Below are positions 44,428 to 52,656 of a stretch of 64,000 bases of DNA, in pieces. The position numbers and the translations under genes are program-made. The notes below the pieces were generated by a model, which was given only the letters and a program-made list of their open reading frames with translations, searched no databases and was not told where the DNA came from. This DNA is from JAGLOK01 sp963675575 (GTDB taxonomy: Bacteria > Bacillota > Clostridia > Christensenellales > UMGS416). The DNA lies in assembly GCA_963675575.1 (NCBI GenBank), contig OY776378.1, positions 1,054,001 through 1,118,000 on the forward strand. Reading direction: 5' to 3'. Numbering within the stretch: position 1 is the stretch's first letter; the number at the start of each line of letters is the position of its first letter.

Positions 44428-45690
44428 ATGCAAATGATCGATATTATTGAAAAAAAGAAAAAGAGAAAGGCACTTTCAAAAAAAGAGATTGAACGCTTTA
44501 TTAAAGGAGTGGTAGATAAGTCCATTCCCGAATATCAAACTTCCGCATTGCTTATGGCCATTTGTCTGAACGGTATGGATATGGAAGAAACAACAAATCT
44601 TACTTTGGCAATGGCAAACTCCGGTGAACGGGCGGATTTATCCGAAATTTACGGGATAAAGGTGGACAAACACTCAACCGGAGGAGTGGGAGATGCGACA
44701 ACTATCATTGTCGCGCCTCTTGTGACTGCCTGCGGGGCAATTGTTGCTAAAATGAGCGGGCGGGGGCTTGGGCACACGGGAGGCACACTTGACAAGCTGT
44801 CAGCTATTCCTGGTATGCGAGTGCAGTTTACAAGCGAAGAATTCATCGCACTTGTAAAAAATAACGGTCTTGCCGTTGTTGGGCAATCCGGAAATTTAGC
44901 TCCTGCAGATAAGATACTATATGCTCTTCGCGATGTGACTGCCACTGTAAACAATGAATCACTTATCGCGAGTTCTATTATGAGCAAGAAGATAGCGGGC
45001 GGAGCTGATGCTTTGGTGCTTGATATTAAATATGGAAGCGGTTCATTTATGACCGAAAAAACGGATGCTGATAAACTGGCGAATATGATGGTGAAAATCG
45101 GAAACAAAGCGGGGATTAAGACTCGTGCTGTGCTGTCTGATATGAACCAACCTCTTGCAACGCACATCGGCAATGCTTTGGAAGTAAAGGAAGTCGTAAG
45201 TACACTTAGGGGAGAGAATAATGACTCAAGACTGCTTGCCGCCTCTCTCAAGCTCGGAGCAAACATGCTTGTGTTAAGCGAACTTGCGCAAGATATTTAT
45301 GAGGCAAAATATATGCTAAAAAAAGCGCTTGATTCCGGCAAGGGCTATGAAAAGTTCAAGGCTTTTGTCGCGGCGCAAGGCGGAGACGTTTCAACGATTG
45401 AAAACACAAAATTACTTCCCACGGCAAAAAAAATTGTGGAAATCAAAGCTGAAAGAAGTGGAAAGATTGTTGATATGGATACTGCGAATATCGGCCGAAG
45501 CGCGATGTTGCTTGGCGCAGGCCGGGAAAAGAAAACAGATGCAATCGATATGGCTGTGGGACTTGTTATGAAATGCGAGCTTGGCGATAAGGTTGAAAAA
45601 GGCGATGTTATTTGTGAAATGCATATAAACGATGAGACAAATGAGGAAGCGGTTAAGGAAATGCTTATCAAAACTATTTCTATAAAATAA
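44428..45690 (+). CDS. pdp: Pyrimidine-nucleoside phosphorylase
   Basis: This 420-residue enzyme splits uridine or thymidine with phosphate in pyrimidine salvage. It has KHSTGGVGDATT (about residues 80-91), the phosphate-binding MSGRGLGHTGGTLDKLSAIPGM block, and the C-terminal swivelling domain. Length and sequence fit the Bacillota Pdp/DeoA group; uridine versus thymidine preference is not distinguishable. CGGAG precedes the ATG. It is followed by a terminator and stands alone. Confidence 0.93.
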   Translation: MQMIDIIEKKKKRKALSKKEIERFIKGVVDKSIPEYQTSALLMAICLNGMDMEETTNLTLAMANSGERADLSEIYGIKVDKHSTGGVGDATTIIVAPLVTACGAIVAKMSGRGLGHTGGTLDKLSAIPGMRVQFTSEEFIALVKNNGLAVVGQSGNLAPADKILYALRDVTATVNNESLIASSIMSKKIAGGADALVLDIKYGSGSFMTEKTDADKLANMMVKIGNKAGIKTRAVLSDMNQPLATHIGNALEVKEVVSTLRGENNDSRLLAASLKLGANMLVLSELAQDIYEAKYMLKKALDSGKGYEKFKAFVAAQGGDVSTIENTKLLPTAKKIVEIKAERSGKIVDMDTANIGRSAMLLGAGREKKTDAIDMAVGLVMKCELGDKVEKGDVICEMHINDETNEEAVKEMLIKTISIK

Positions 45691-45709
45691 AGCATTATTC
45701 TTCTTATTC

Positions 45710-45734
45710 GGCCGCTCATATCGGCGGCCTTTTT
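45710..45734 (+). terminator. Terminator after pdp
   Basis: GGCCGC (45710-45715) pairs with GCGGCC (45724-45729) around an 8-base loop, followed by TTTTTG, 20 bases after the stop. Confidence 0.75.
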
Positions 45735-45833
45735 GTTAGCTAATTTGGCAAATGTTTTTATGATTGAAAGACGCAATTAATTGCTCATATAATGTATATA
45801 TTGTATCATTAGTTTAAAGGAATTATTTATTTT

Positions 45834-46700
45834 ATGAAGATATCAATATTTACGTTCTCCGGTACGGGAAACACATATGTTACAGCCGATTTTATTGCTG
45901 ACACTCTAAAGTCGCATAATGCTCATGCTGAGCAATTTAAAATCGAGGAGGCTATGCGAGAAAAACGTCCTCTAGATTTTAAAGGCATAGACCATATACT
46001 TATAGGGTATCCTATATACGCTTTTAACGCGCCTGAAATGGTGGTTGATTTCATAAAGCGTTTTCCTGAATGTTCAGGGCAGAAAATTTCAATATTCAAA
46101 ACAGCAGGGGAGCCTTTCTTTTTAAATAAATGCTCGTCTGACTTGATGAAACGAATCCTTTTTAAAAAAGGTTACGACGTTCAGACGGAAACCCTTTTTT
46201 TAATGCCATACAATATAATGTTTCGCTACGAGGATGCGTTGGTTAAACAAATGTATTTTTTGATGCAGAAGATGGCAGGGGAATTCGCGGGAGAAGTGGT
46301 GGCAGGCACAAGACAGAGTATACATTGCCCATTGTTAAGCAAAATTGTGTCTTTTATATTTAGAATACAGTGGCCGGGGGCGCGGCTTAACGGCAGACTT
46401 TATTCGTGCAACAGAAAAAAATGCACAATGTGTATGAAGTGTGTAAGGGAGTGCCCGACTCAAAACATTACAGCGAAAGGCGGTAAAATTCGCTTTGACG
46501 GGAAGTGTGCAATGTGCATGCGCTGTGTTCAAAGATGTCCGGCTAAAGCTATAAATATTGGTATTTTGCGTTTTTGGGCAGTGCGGGGGGAGTATGATTT
46601 TGAAAAGCTGGTGAAAGATCAAAGTGTGAGCTCGGACTTTGTAAATCCGAACACGCGGGGATATTTCAGACTGTTTAGGAAGTATTTTGGAGTTAAATAA
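45834..46700 (+). CDS. EFR1 family flavodoxin-ferredoxin protein
   Basis: The 288-residue protein begins with a flavodoxin-like domain (FTFSGTGNTYVTADFIA, with GYPIYAFNAPEMV) and ends with two 4Fe-4S sites, CTMCMKCVRECP (about residues 198-209) and CAMCMRCVQRCP (about 225-236). This is the EFR1 family layout, common in clostridia and thought to move low-potential electrons. It is monocistronic, with AAAGGA ahead of the ATG. The partner enzyme is unknown. Confidence 0.88.
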   Translation: MKISIFTFSGTGNTYVTADFIADTLKSHNAHAEQFKIEEAMREKRPLDFKGIDHILIGYPIYAFNAPEMVVDFIKRFPECSGQKISIFKTAGEPFFLNKCSSDLMKRILFKKGYDVQTETLFLMPYNIMFRYEDALVKQMYFLMQKMAGEFAGEVVAGTRQSIHCPLLSKIVSFIFRIQWPGARLNGRLYSCNRKKCTMCMKCVRECPTQNITAKGGKIRFDGKCAMCMRCVQRCPAKAINIGILRFWAVRGEYDFEKLVKDQSVSSDFVNPNTRGYFRLFRKYFGVK

Positions 46701-46856
46701 TCAAATTTATTTAGAGCGTGACGGTTGGACTCAAGACTTGTAGCAATGTGTATAATCAAGGGTAGTATTGTAATTTGAAAGAGTATATTGCAACAAAATT
46801 AACATAATCTTTATTAAATTGTAAAATTTAATGTGTTATTCATATTCAAAATGCTG

Positions 46857-46862
46857 TATAAT
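46857..46862 (+). promoter_or_regulatory. Candidate -10 box upstream of the lipoprotein gene
   Basis: TATAAT lies about 50 bases ahead of the lipoprotein gene in a 213-base AT-rich gap; no convincing -35 is visible. Confidence 0.35.
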
Positions 46863-46913
46863 AACATATTAATTATAAAATGAATGCTATAAGGAGTAAT
46901 AATTAAACGACAA

Positions 46914-47906
46914 ATGCTAAAAAGATTACTTATTCTATTTTTGATATTAATGATGTTTTTTTCACTCGCCTCATGCAGCAAAGAGGTTCATGCGAAATAT
47001 CTGTTTGATGAGCTTGGGTTTTCCACTGAAACATTGAGTAGCTGGGAAGGCGAAATAAAATACATTGAAGAAAACAGAGGGAAATTTGAGGATACATATT
47101 CGAAGGTTAAATATAATCCTGATAATCCGTCAGAGCTACTAAGCTTTATTAATTGCTTTGAAGGCGCGCAAACCACAGATGCGCCTGATAGTTTTGTTTT
47201 TTCTGCTGAAGGCATGAGCGAATATATTATTAACTTTTATATTGATGGAGCAGAAGAACCTGCTTTATCCTTTTATTATTGGAAAGGCGGCAATCTTTTA
47301 ACAAGAGTGTTGCGTTCATTTGATGAGAAGAAACAAATTGAGATTGTGGAATATGAATTTTACGAGCCGTACGGAGACTTGATGTCAGTCTTGCAAGCTC
47401 AAAGAGAAGTTGCGATAGAACCTGTGAGCGAATTCTCATCTCTGTCATACAATCAAAAACAGCTTGTCGCATCAGTTGAAGAAGAAGAACTTTCCGAGCG
47501 CATGACATATTTTAATGATGTATATGAGGTTCAGGAAAATGCCGAGCTTGGCGAAATTGAATTTGAGATATATGATGGTGAGCTTCCTGAGGATGAAGGC
47601 ACGGGCTGCAAGCTTTATGATAATAGTGATATTCCAGGGTTGACAGATGAACAAGTGGTGTTGCTTGCTAGGATTGCCGATGAAAAGGGAAATCCAATGG
47701 AACTTTTGATAACTTTTGTGGAATATAACACCTATTATACTATAGTTACAGTGGCCTATCCGGATAAAGAGCTTATGGAGCAGCTTGGGCTTGAAGCTGA
47801 CAATGCTATACTGCTAAATAAGGAAGATATAAATCCGGACAAATATATTGTATTCCTTGATGACGAGGGAGATGTAATATACGTGGTTGTGCCGTTTGCG
47901 AATTAG
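46914..47906 (+). CDS. Hypothetical lipoprotein
   Basis: This 330-residue protein has a lipoprotein signal peptide: basic start, hydrophobic core and lipobox LASC, with the lipid-modified Cys at about residue 22. The mature part is acidic and beta-rich with no recognised domain. AAGGAG is 16 bases before the ATG, so an ATT start four codons upstream (46902) is possible. It is expected to be anchored on the outer face of the membrane. Function unknown. It ends at a bidirectional terminator facing the gene at 47956. Confidence 0.7.
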   Translation: MLKRLLILFLILMMFFSLASCSKEVHAKYLFDELGFSTETLSSWEGEIKYIEENRGKFEDTYSKVKYNPDNPSELLSFINCFEGAQTTDAPDSFVFSAEGMSEYIINFYIDGAEEPALSFYYWKGGNLLTRVLRSFDEKKQIEIVEYEFYEPYGDLMSVLQAQREVAIEPVSEFSSLSYNQKQLVASVEEEELSERMTYFNDVYEVQENAELGEIEFEIYDGELPEDEGTGCKLYDNSDIPGLTDEQVVLLARIADEKGNPMELLITFVEYNTYYTIVTVAYPDKELMEQLGLEADNAILLNKEDINPDKYIVFLDDEGDVIYVVVPFAN

Positions 47907-47921
47907 AAAATAGAAATAATG

Positions 47922-47952
47922 AAAAGATCCTGATGTTTTATCAGGATCTTTT
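47922..47952. terminator. Bidirectional terminator between convergent genes
   Basis: AAAAGATCCTGAT (47922-47934) pairs with ATCAGGATCTTTT (47940-47952), a 13-base-pair stem with a 5-base loop and flanking A and T edges. Confidence 0.88.
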
Positions 47953-47955
47953 TTG

Positions 47956-49410
47956 TTACTCAGCTATGGTTTCACCGAAGCTTAATTTGCATAATAAGTC
48001 GAAAATCTCTCTGTTTTCACAGATATAATATTGTTCAAATGCGCTTTGACTTCCGTAGATTCTGAATGTTTTACGTATGTAAATTGTGCCGGTGTCGGCA
48101 AAGCCTATAATATGAAGACTGCCCACGCCTTCATGTGCGGCAAGCTCTACATTCCATGCTATATCCGGGTTTTCTGTAATCGGGATTTGACTGATATCCG
48201 AAATGCCGTATTCATCTAGAGCTCTGCCGAGAGATATTGCCCAGAAAACAACATCATCCTCATCTAAAATTTCCGTGCTTTTATAACCTCTCAACTCCAG
48301 CGTTTCACTGACAGATGTTTCAATAGATAATATCCCACCCGGCATATCTCCAACAATAGGTACGAGGTGTTTTAACTCCTCGCGGTAGCCTGGAAGGGTG
48401 GGACCTTTCTCATCGGTTATCATATATTCTGTAACATCAGTTCGTATGCTGAATACATCAATTATTGAACTTATGAGTTCTTCACTTTGAGCAACGTAGT
48501 ATTTTGAACGCTCGCCTTCAATAGTTAATCTTAAAATCGCTCTGCTTTTTAAGGAGTCGAACATAAAGTGAAATGCGTGTAATCCGTTTTCGTTTTCTAA
48601 ATATAAATTCACGCCGAAACCGACAAACCCGACCTCTGTGAGAGAATACGGTCTTCCTTCTTCGCCTTCTGCCACTTCAGTCCAGTCGGCGTTTAATATT
48701 GCTTGCGAAAATGCCCCGTCAGACAGTCGTGTGGGATTGTCTTCAACGTACCAAGGGAGTATTTGGCAACCTGAGTCTTCCTCGCATCTTATGTATCGCA
48801 TGACATTCGCAAAGCGGGCGACCCCGCTAGCCATGCCTAAGTTTGTATACACACCACTCAAAGGTTCTTTTTTAAGCAAAGGTTCAGGTAAAGATATATT
48901 AAAAGTACTGTTTATCTCTTGAACTTGGTATAGCAAAAATTGATAGAGATTTTTTTTCGTAGCATCAAACCCACTATTCTGAAGTCTTGGATATTTATAC
49001 ATTGAAATGCTTTCTTTATCCTCGACATTTATATTAATAAGCTCCCATGTTTCCTCGTCATATTCGGCTGTCACGACATATAGCTTAGCGTATTGGCTTT
49101 CGGTTGTTTTGCCATCGTAAGTTGTTGCGAGTACGGCTACAGTTATAGGATTGTCAAAGTCCTCTGAGAGTGGATAAATGGATGCGACTTGCAAAGCATC
49201 GTCATTATAATCTTTATCAAGTATATATGTAACTAAGTCTCGAGATATTGCGCCGTAAGTATTATTCACATCTCCATGTGCTAGTATTGAGTGATTTTCT
49301 ATCTCAGTGAAATTTATATAATTTGAAGGAGCATTTGCCATATTTTCACCTGTAAGTACACTATAATTTTGTGTAGCTTTATAGCGAAGCTCAGACTCTA
49401 CAAGTGACAT
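47956..49410 (-). CDS. C-terminal part of a large extracytoplasmic protein split by a frameshift
   Basis: From its first ATG this part has 484 residues, but the frame stays open upstream through EEWEVKELKLANTEDEIKEYFG and into the A11 tract near 49511-49521. There it would join the preceding gene if the tract had one more A, giving a single protein of about 916 residues. No ribosome binding site supports the internal ATG at 49410. The sequence is acidic and beta-rich, without membrane segments or a known domain. It is likely the outer portion of a membrane-anchored sensor or anti-sigma partner. Confidence 0.6.
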   Translation of the reverse strand: MSLVESELRYKATQNYSVLTGENMANAPSNYINFTEIENHSILAHGDVNNTYGAISRDLVTYILDKDYNDDALQVASIYPLSEDFDNPITVAVLATTYDGKTTESQYAKLYVVTAEYDEETWELININVEDKESISMYKYPRLQNSGFDATKKNLYQFLLYQVQEINSTFNISLPEPLLKKEPLSGVYTNLGMASGVARFANVMRYIRCEEDSGCQILPWYVEDNPTRLSDGAFSQAILNADWTEVAEGEEGRPYSLTEVGFVGFGVNLYLENENGLHAFHFMFDSLKSRAILRLTIEGERSKYYVAQSEELISSIIDVFSIRTDVTEYMITDEKGPTLPGYREELKHLVPIVGDMPGGILSIETSVSETLELRGYKSTEILDEDDVVFWAISLGRALDEYGISDISQIPITENPDIAWNVELAAHEGVGSLHIIGFADTGTIYIRKTFRIYGSQSAFEQYYICENREIFDLLCKLSFGETIAE

Positions 49411-49490
49411 GTTTTGATATAGTATGATTTCGGAATATTCCCCAAAATACTCTTTGATTTCATCTTCAGTATTAGCGAGTTTGAGCTCTT

Positions 49491-50687
49491 TTACTTCCCA
49501 CTCTTCATTGTTTTTTTTTTTAGTAAAACATATATAGCTTGATGGTTTTGGGCAGGGGCGAGGGACGGTTTAAAAGAAAAAACAGATGTATAACCATAAA
49601 TGTTTAGTGAATCGCCTTCATACTCTGGCACAAAAACTTTAACCTCGGGAATGATAAGACAGTTGGGCACTTTTTCCTCATTAGCAATAGCTTGTAAGAG
49701 CAGCTCTTTTTTTATGGCTTGCACAGGGTCAGCCAAGTCGTAGTTTTCAAGTTGGTAATCATTTAAAAGGTTGTAGAGTATATCTGTTATTACTGTCGCT
49801 TCATTGACATCACGGTTAGCTTGTGTATTTAAAGTGAAGTTATATTCCTTGAGATATGCTACAGCAATATCCAAGTATTCGTGTAAAACAGCAAGCTCAA
49901 AAGAAAGCGAGTTTTCAACACCTTGGATAAGTACTTCTTCTAAATCTTCGTGCGCAAATACGGTCTTAATCAAAGTTGACACTTTTTTCTCCTCTGGTAA
50001 GCCTGACCATCTGACATATTCAGCATTAATATTTATATCATTTGATGATGAAGGCATTACAATAAGAAAGCCTGTTTTTGTTTCCTTGGGAATTGATGCA
50101 TTGGTGAACAAATCGTTTTTCATAATATCCAGTCCCAAATCCAAACATGTATATTTGAATAAAAGTGTATTGTCTTGGAACTCGGTACTTACATCAATAT
50201 ATCTTAAGGGATAATACGGTGCTTCAAACACAACCATATAATACGAGTAGTGTTCTTTGACTTCATTATTTAGACTATTGACTGAAAATCCGTATTGTGC
50301 AAGGGAAGCGATGACTGAGTTTCCGCTTAGCTGGGTTATAAATGTTGGCGTTTCATCAAAATCAATTGTTATTGAGCCGCTACCAATGTTTGCAAGAGGA
50401 TACACTTTTATATGTCGGGAGCGAGCATAATTTAAGGCTAGAAATTCATTAATTGATTCAGTGCTTTGATATAAACTCTGACCCTGCATATCGCCGTTTT
50501 GAACTACGACATCCTGTACAGGCGCTGCTCCCAATGGAAGAGCCAATATTAAGCAAACGCAGGCAACTGCGGCAATCACCACGCCTGAAACAATCCCTAC
50601 CCTTATTTTACACAAAGCCTTTTCCGCTTTGTTTATAGTATTCATTGAAAGATGCTCGCTAATTTTAATTTTGTTTATATCATGCAT
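49491..50687 (-). CDS. Membrane-anchored protein beside the ECF sigma gene, N-terminal part of a split gene
   Basis: This protein of about 398 residues has a short cytoplasmic N-terminus (about 40 residues), one membrane helix (GIVSGVVIAAVACVCLILAL, residues about 32-51) and a long outer domain. That layout and its place right after the sigma gene fit an anti-sigma factor, though no named anti-sigma domain is recognised. The start is ATG 50687 with AAAGGG upstream. The reading frame ends TMKSGK just after an 11-A run; a one-base change there would continue it into the next ORF. Confidence 0.65.
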   Translation of the reverse strand: MHDINKIKISEHLSMNTINKAEKALCKIRVGIVSGVVIAAVACVCLILALPLGAAPVQDVVVQNGDMQGQSLYQSTESINEFLALNYARSRHIKVYPLANIGSGSITIDFDETPTFITQLSGNSVIASLAQYGFSVNSLNNEVKEHYSYYMVVFEAPYYPLRYIDVSTEFQDNTLLFKYTCLDLGLDIMKNDLFTNASIPKETKTGFLIVMPSSSNDININAEYVRWSGLPEEKKVSTLIKTVFAHEDLEEVLIQGVENSLSFELAVLHEYLDIAVAYLKEYNFTLNTQANRDVNEATVITDILYNLLNDYQLENYDLADPVQAIKKELLLQAIANEEKVPNCLIIPEVKVFVPEYEGDSLNIYGYTSVFSFKPSLAPAQNHQAIYVLLKKKTMKSGK

Positions 50688-50688
50688 A

Positions 50689-51172
50689 TTATTTATCCCT
50701 TTCAATCTCGGGTTTAAGCTTTGCTCGCGCGCGTTCCAGACGAGAGCGGATAGTGGAAGAGGGAGACGTTTTCAATTTGCGCAAGTTCATCGGATGTGAA
50801 TCCACAGAAATAATGAAGATATACAGCGCGACGATATATTTGTGGCAAGTGGTTTAAAAGGTGAATGAATTCGCTCTTCTCACAAAAATCTTCGCAAATC
50901 TTATTAGGTAATTCCATTAAATCAACCTTAGCTTTCCATCCTGAGCGCAAAAGTGATATGCTTTCATTTGATGCGACTCTTATAAGCCATGCCTTTAAAT
51001 GTTCTTCACTTTTGAAAGGTACACTTTTCGTATATGCCTTGATAAATGTATTTTGAAACACATCTTCGGCATCCTGTTTGTTTTGCAGTATTCTAAGGGC
51101 CGTTCCCAGCACATATTTGCCATAGGTGTCAATCCATTGTTGAAGTCGCACTTTGCGTTTGCCGTCAGTCAT
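50689..51172 (-). CDS. ECF-type sigma-70 factor, frameshifted near its end
   Basis: Region 2 is visible as DAEDVFQNTFIKAY and region 4 begins as LPQIYRRAVYLHYFCGFTSDELAQIENVS. In the current frame the recognition helix is lost (LFHYPLSSGTRASKA, stop at 50714). Dropping one C of the CCC at 50761-50763 restores SSTIRSRLERARAKLKPEIE with a stop at 50689, overlapping the next gene's leader. The ATG at 51172 follows GGAGG; the frame is open further up but without a ribosome binding site. The factor probably controls its own membrane partner and envelope-stress genes. Either the gene is broken or the base call is wrong. Confidence 0.75.
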
Positions 51173-51519
51173 TAAAAAATATCCTCCATAAGATACACGC
51201 ATGAGAATGGATAATTGTCTCATTGAAACAACTTTTATACAACTTTGGATATTATAACACATAATATGGAAACGGTATAAAACAATATTTCGGAAGTTTC
51301 GGAAGTTTTTGAAGGGAAGTACCACGAGAAAATTAAGCTTAAAAAAATGCTCAAATCTCTAAAATGGTATTAAGTTCTTCGCCTAGGATAAGCATAGTAA
51401 CCGCATAAAAAAACCGTTATTCCGAACTGTTGCATGGGGTGGCGGTTGAAATTCAAAAATATCTGACTAGAACAATCAGGAAAGACGTGTTACAATATAA
51501 TAAGGAAAGGCGGGATAGC
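51173..51519. other. Divergent intergenic region between the sigma factor and CDF exporter genes
   Basis: This 347-base gap holds a strong -10 on the minus strand (TATAAT at 51256-51251, preceded by TGT as an extended -10) for the sigma gene. A repeated TTCGGAAG/TTTCGGAAG pair at about 51290-51307 lies upstream of it and, on the minus strand, reads CCGAAAC, reminiscent of ECF -35 elements. I see no gene, RNA or clear metal-regulator operator in the rest. Confidence 0.45.
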
Positions 51520-52455
51520 ATGGCACATACACATGAAGGTCACAATCACACGAATAACCATGATCATAACCATGGCAGTGTTAAAAATTTAAAATTAGCA
51601 TTTTTGCTTAATATATTTTTTGTTGTTATAGAAATTGTCGGGGGGATATTTACAAACAGTGTGGCAATTTTGTCGGACGCAATACATGATTTGGGGGACA
51701 GTATATCGCTGGGGTTGGCTTGGTATCTCGAAAGATTTGGGGAGAAGAAAAGCGACAGCAAGTTTAACTATGGATATAAACGGTTTTCGATATTAGGAGC
51801 ATTGTTTAACACCATAGTTCTGATAGTCGGAGCTATTTTTGTGGTTTACCGAGCCATTCCAAGGCTTCTTCATCCCGAAAGTGTAAAAGCGGAAGGCATG
51901 ATTGCTTTAGCGATTGTTGGAATTGTTATAAACGGCCTGGCTGTGCTGAATGTTAAAAAAGGAAAAAAACTTTCTGAAAAAGTGGTGACATTGCATCTTT
52001 TGGAAGATGTATTTGGCTGGGTGGCTGTTTTGATAGTAAGCATTGTTTTGCTTTTTGCAGACATACCAATACTCGACCCGATTTTATCGCTTGTTATTTC
52101 GGTATATATCATAAAGAATGTAATCGGCGGACTTATAAGGATTGTTAAGATGTTGCTTCAGGGTGTGCCCGACGGATTCAATGAGGAAGAAACAATAAGA
52201 AATATAGTCGATAACACTCCTCATGCGTTGGAAGTGCATGACTTGCGAGCTTGGACCTTGGACGGAGAAGAAAATGTGCTCACATTTCATCTGGCCGTGG
52301 AAGACGGCGTAACAGTCTCTGAATCCATCGAGATTAAGCGCAATATTAAGGATTTACTTTTTGAGCAAGGATTTAAATACGTGACAATAGAGATTGAAAA
52401 TATTGATGACTGCTCGGATCAAAACTGTCCGAAAAGGACTCGTGGGGCTGGATAA
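51520..52455 (+). CDS. Cation diffusion facilitator, CzcD-type metal exporter
   Basis: The protein of about 311 residues has a His-rich N-terminus (HTHEGHNHTNNHDHNHG), six membrane helices with the metal-site motifs AILSDAIHDLGD in helix 2 and HLLEDVFGW in helix 5, and a C-terminal cytoplasmic dimer domain. CDF proteins export zinc, cobalt or cadmium in exchange for protons. The start is the ATG at 51520 after AAGGAAAGGCGGG; the frame is open 30 codons upstream without support. It is monocistronic. Confidence 0.9.
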   Translation: MAHTHEGHNHTNNHDHNHGSVKNLKLAFLLNIFFVVIEIVGGIFTNSVAILSDAIHDLGDSISLGLAWYLERFGEKKSDSKFNYGYKRFSILGALFNTIVLIVGAIFVVYRAIPRLLHPESVKAEGMIALAIVGIVINGLAVLNVKKGKKLSEKVVTLHLLEDVFGWVAVLIVSIVLLFADIPILDPILSLVISVYIIKNVIGGLIRIVKMLLQGVPDGFNEEETIRNIVDNTPHALEVHDLRAWTLDGEENVLTFHLAVEDGVTVSESIEIKRNIKDLLFEQGFKYVTIEIENIDDCSDQNCPKRTRGAG

Positions 52456-52581
52456 GAAAGCACCCTGCGAAGTCAAAATAAAACGAGAAAATCTTTGGCC
52501 ACATATTAGAAACCATATTATTTGAAGCAAAACGCTAAGGCCCTAGCACATCAAATGTTTTAAAATATGGCTAAAATAGGT

Positions 52582-52587
52582 TATAAT
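52582..52587 (+). promoter_or_regulatory. Candidate -10 box upstream of the glycosyltransferase gene
   Basis: TATAAT lies 70 bases before the GTG start at 52657 in an AT-rich gap; the -35 is unclear. Confidence 0.4.
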
Positions 52588-52656
52588 ATACATATATGAA
52601 CAAATAATTCATTATGCACAGGAAGCTAGGATTGCAAAAAGGGAGGCGGACCTACC

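Noticed and set aside
44313..44525. N-terminal extension of PilB to 44525
   Set aside because: It runs across the divergent promoter region and into the phosphorylase gene, encodes an odd hydrophobic stretch, and the TTG at 44312 has GGAGG and the conserved family N-terminus.
44649..45266. Long minus-strand open frame of 205 codons opposite the nucleoside phosphorylase gene
   Set aside because: It is a shadow of the phosphorylase, which has clear catalytic motifs; the reverse frame has no ribosome binding site and a Ser/Pro/Thr-rich translation typical of antisense frames.
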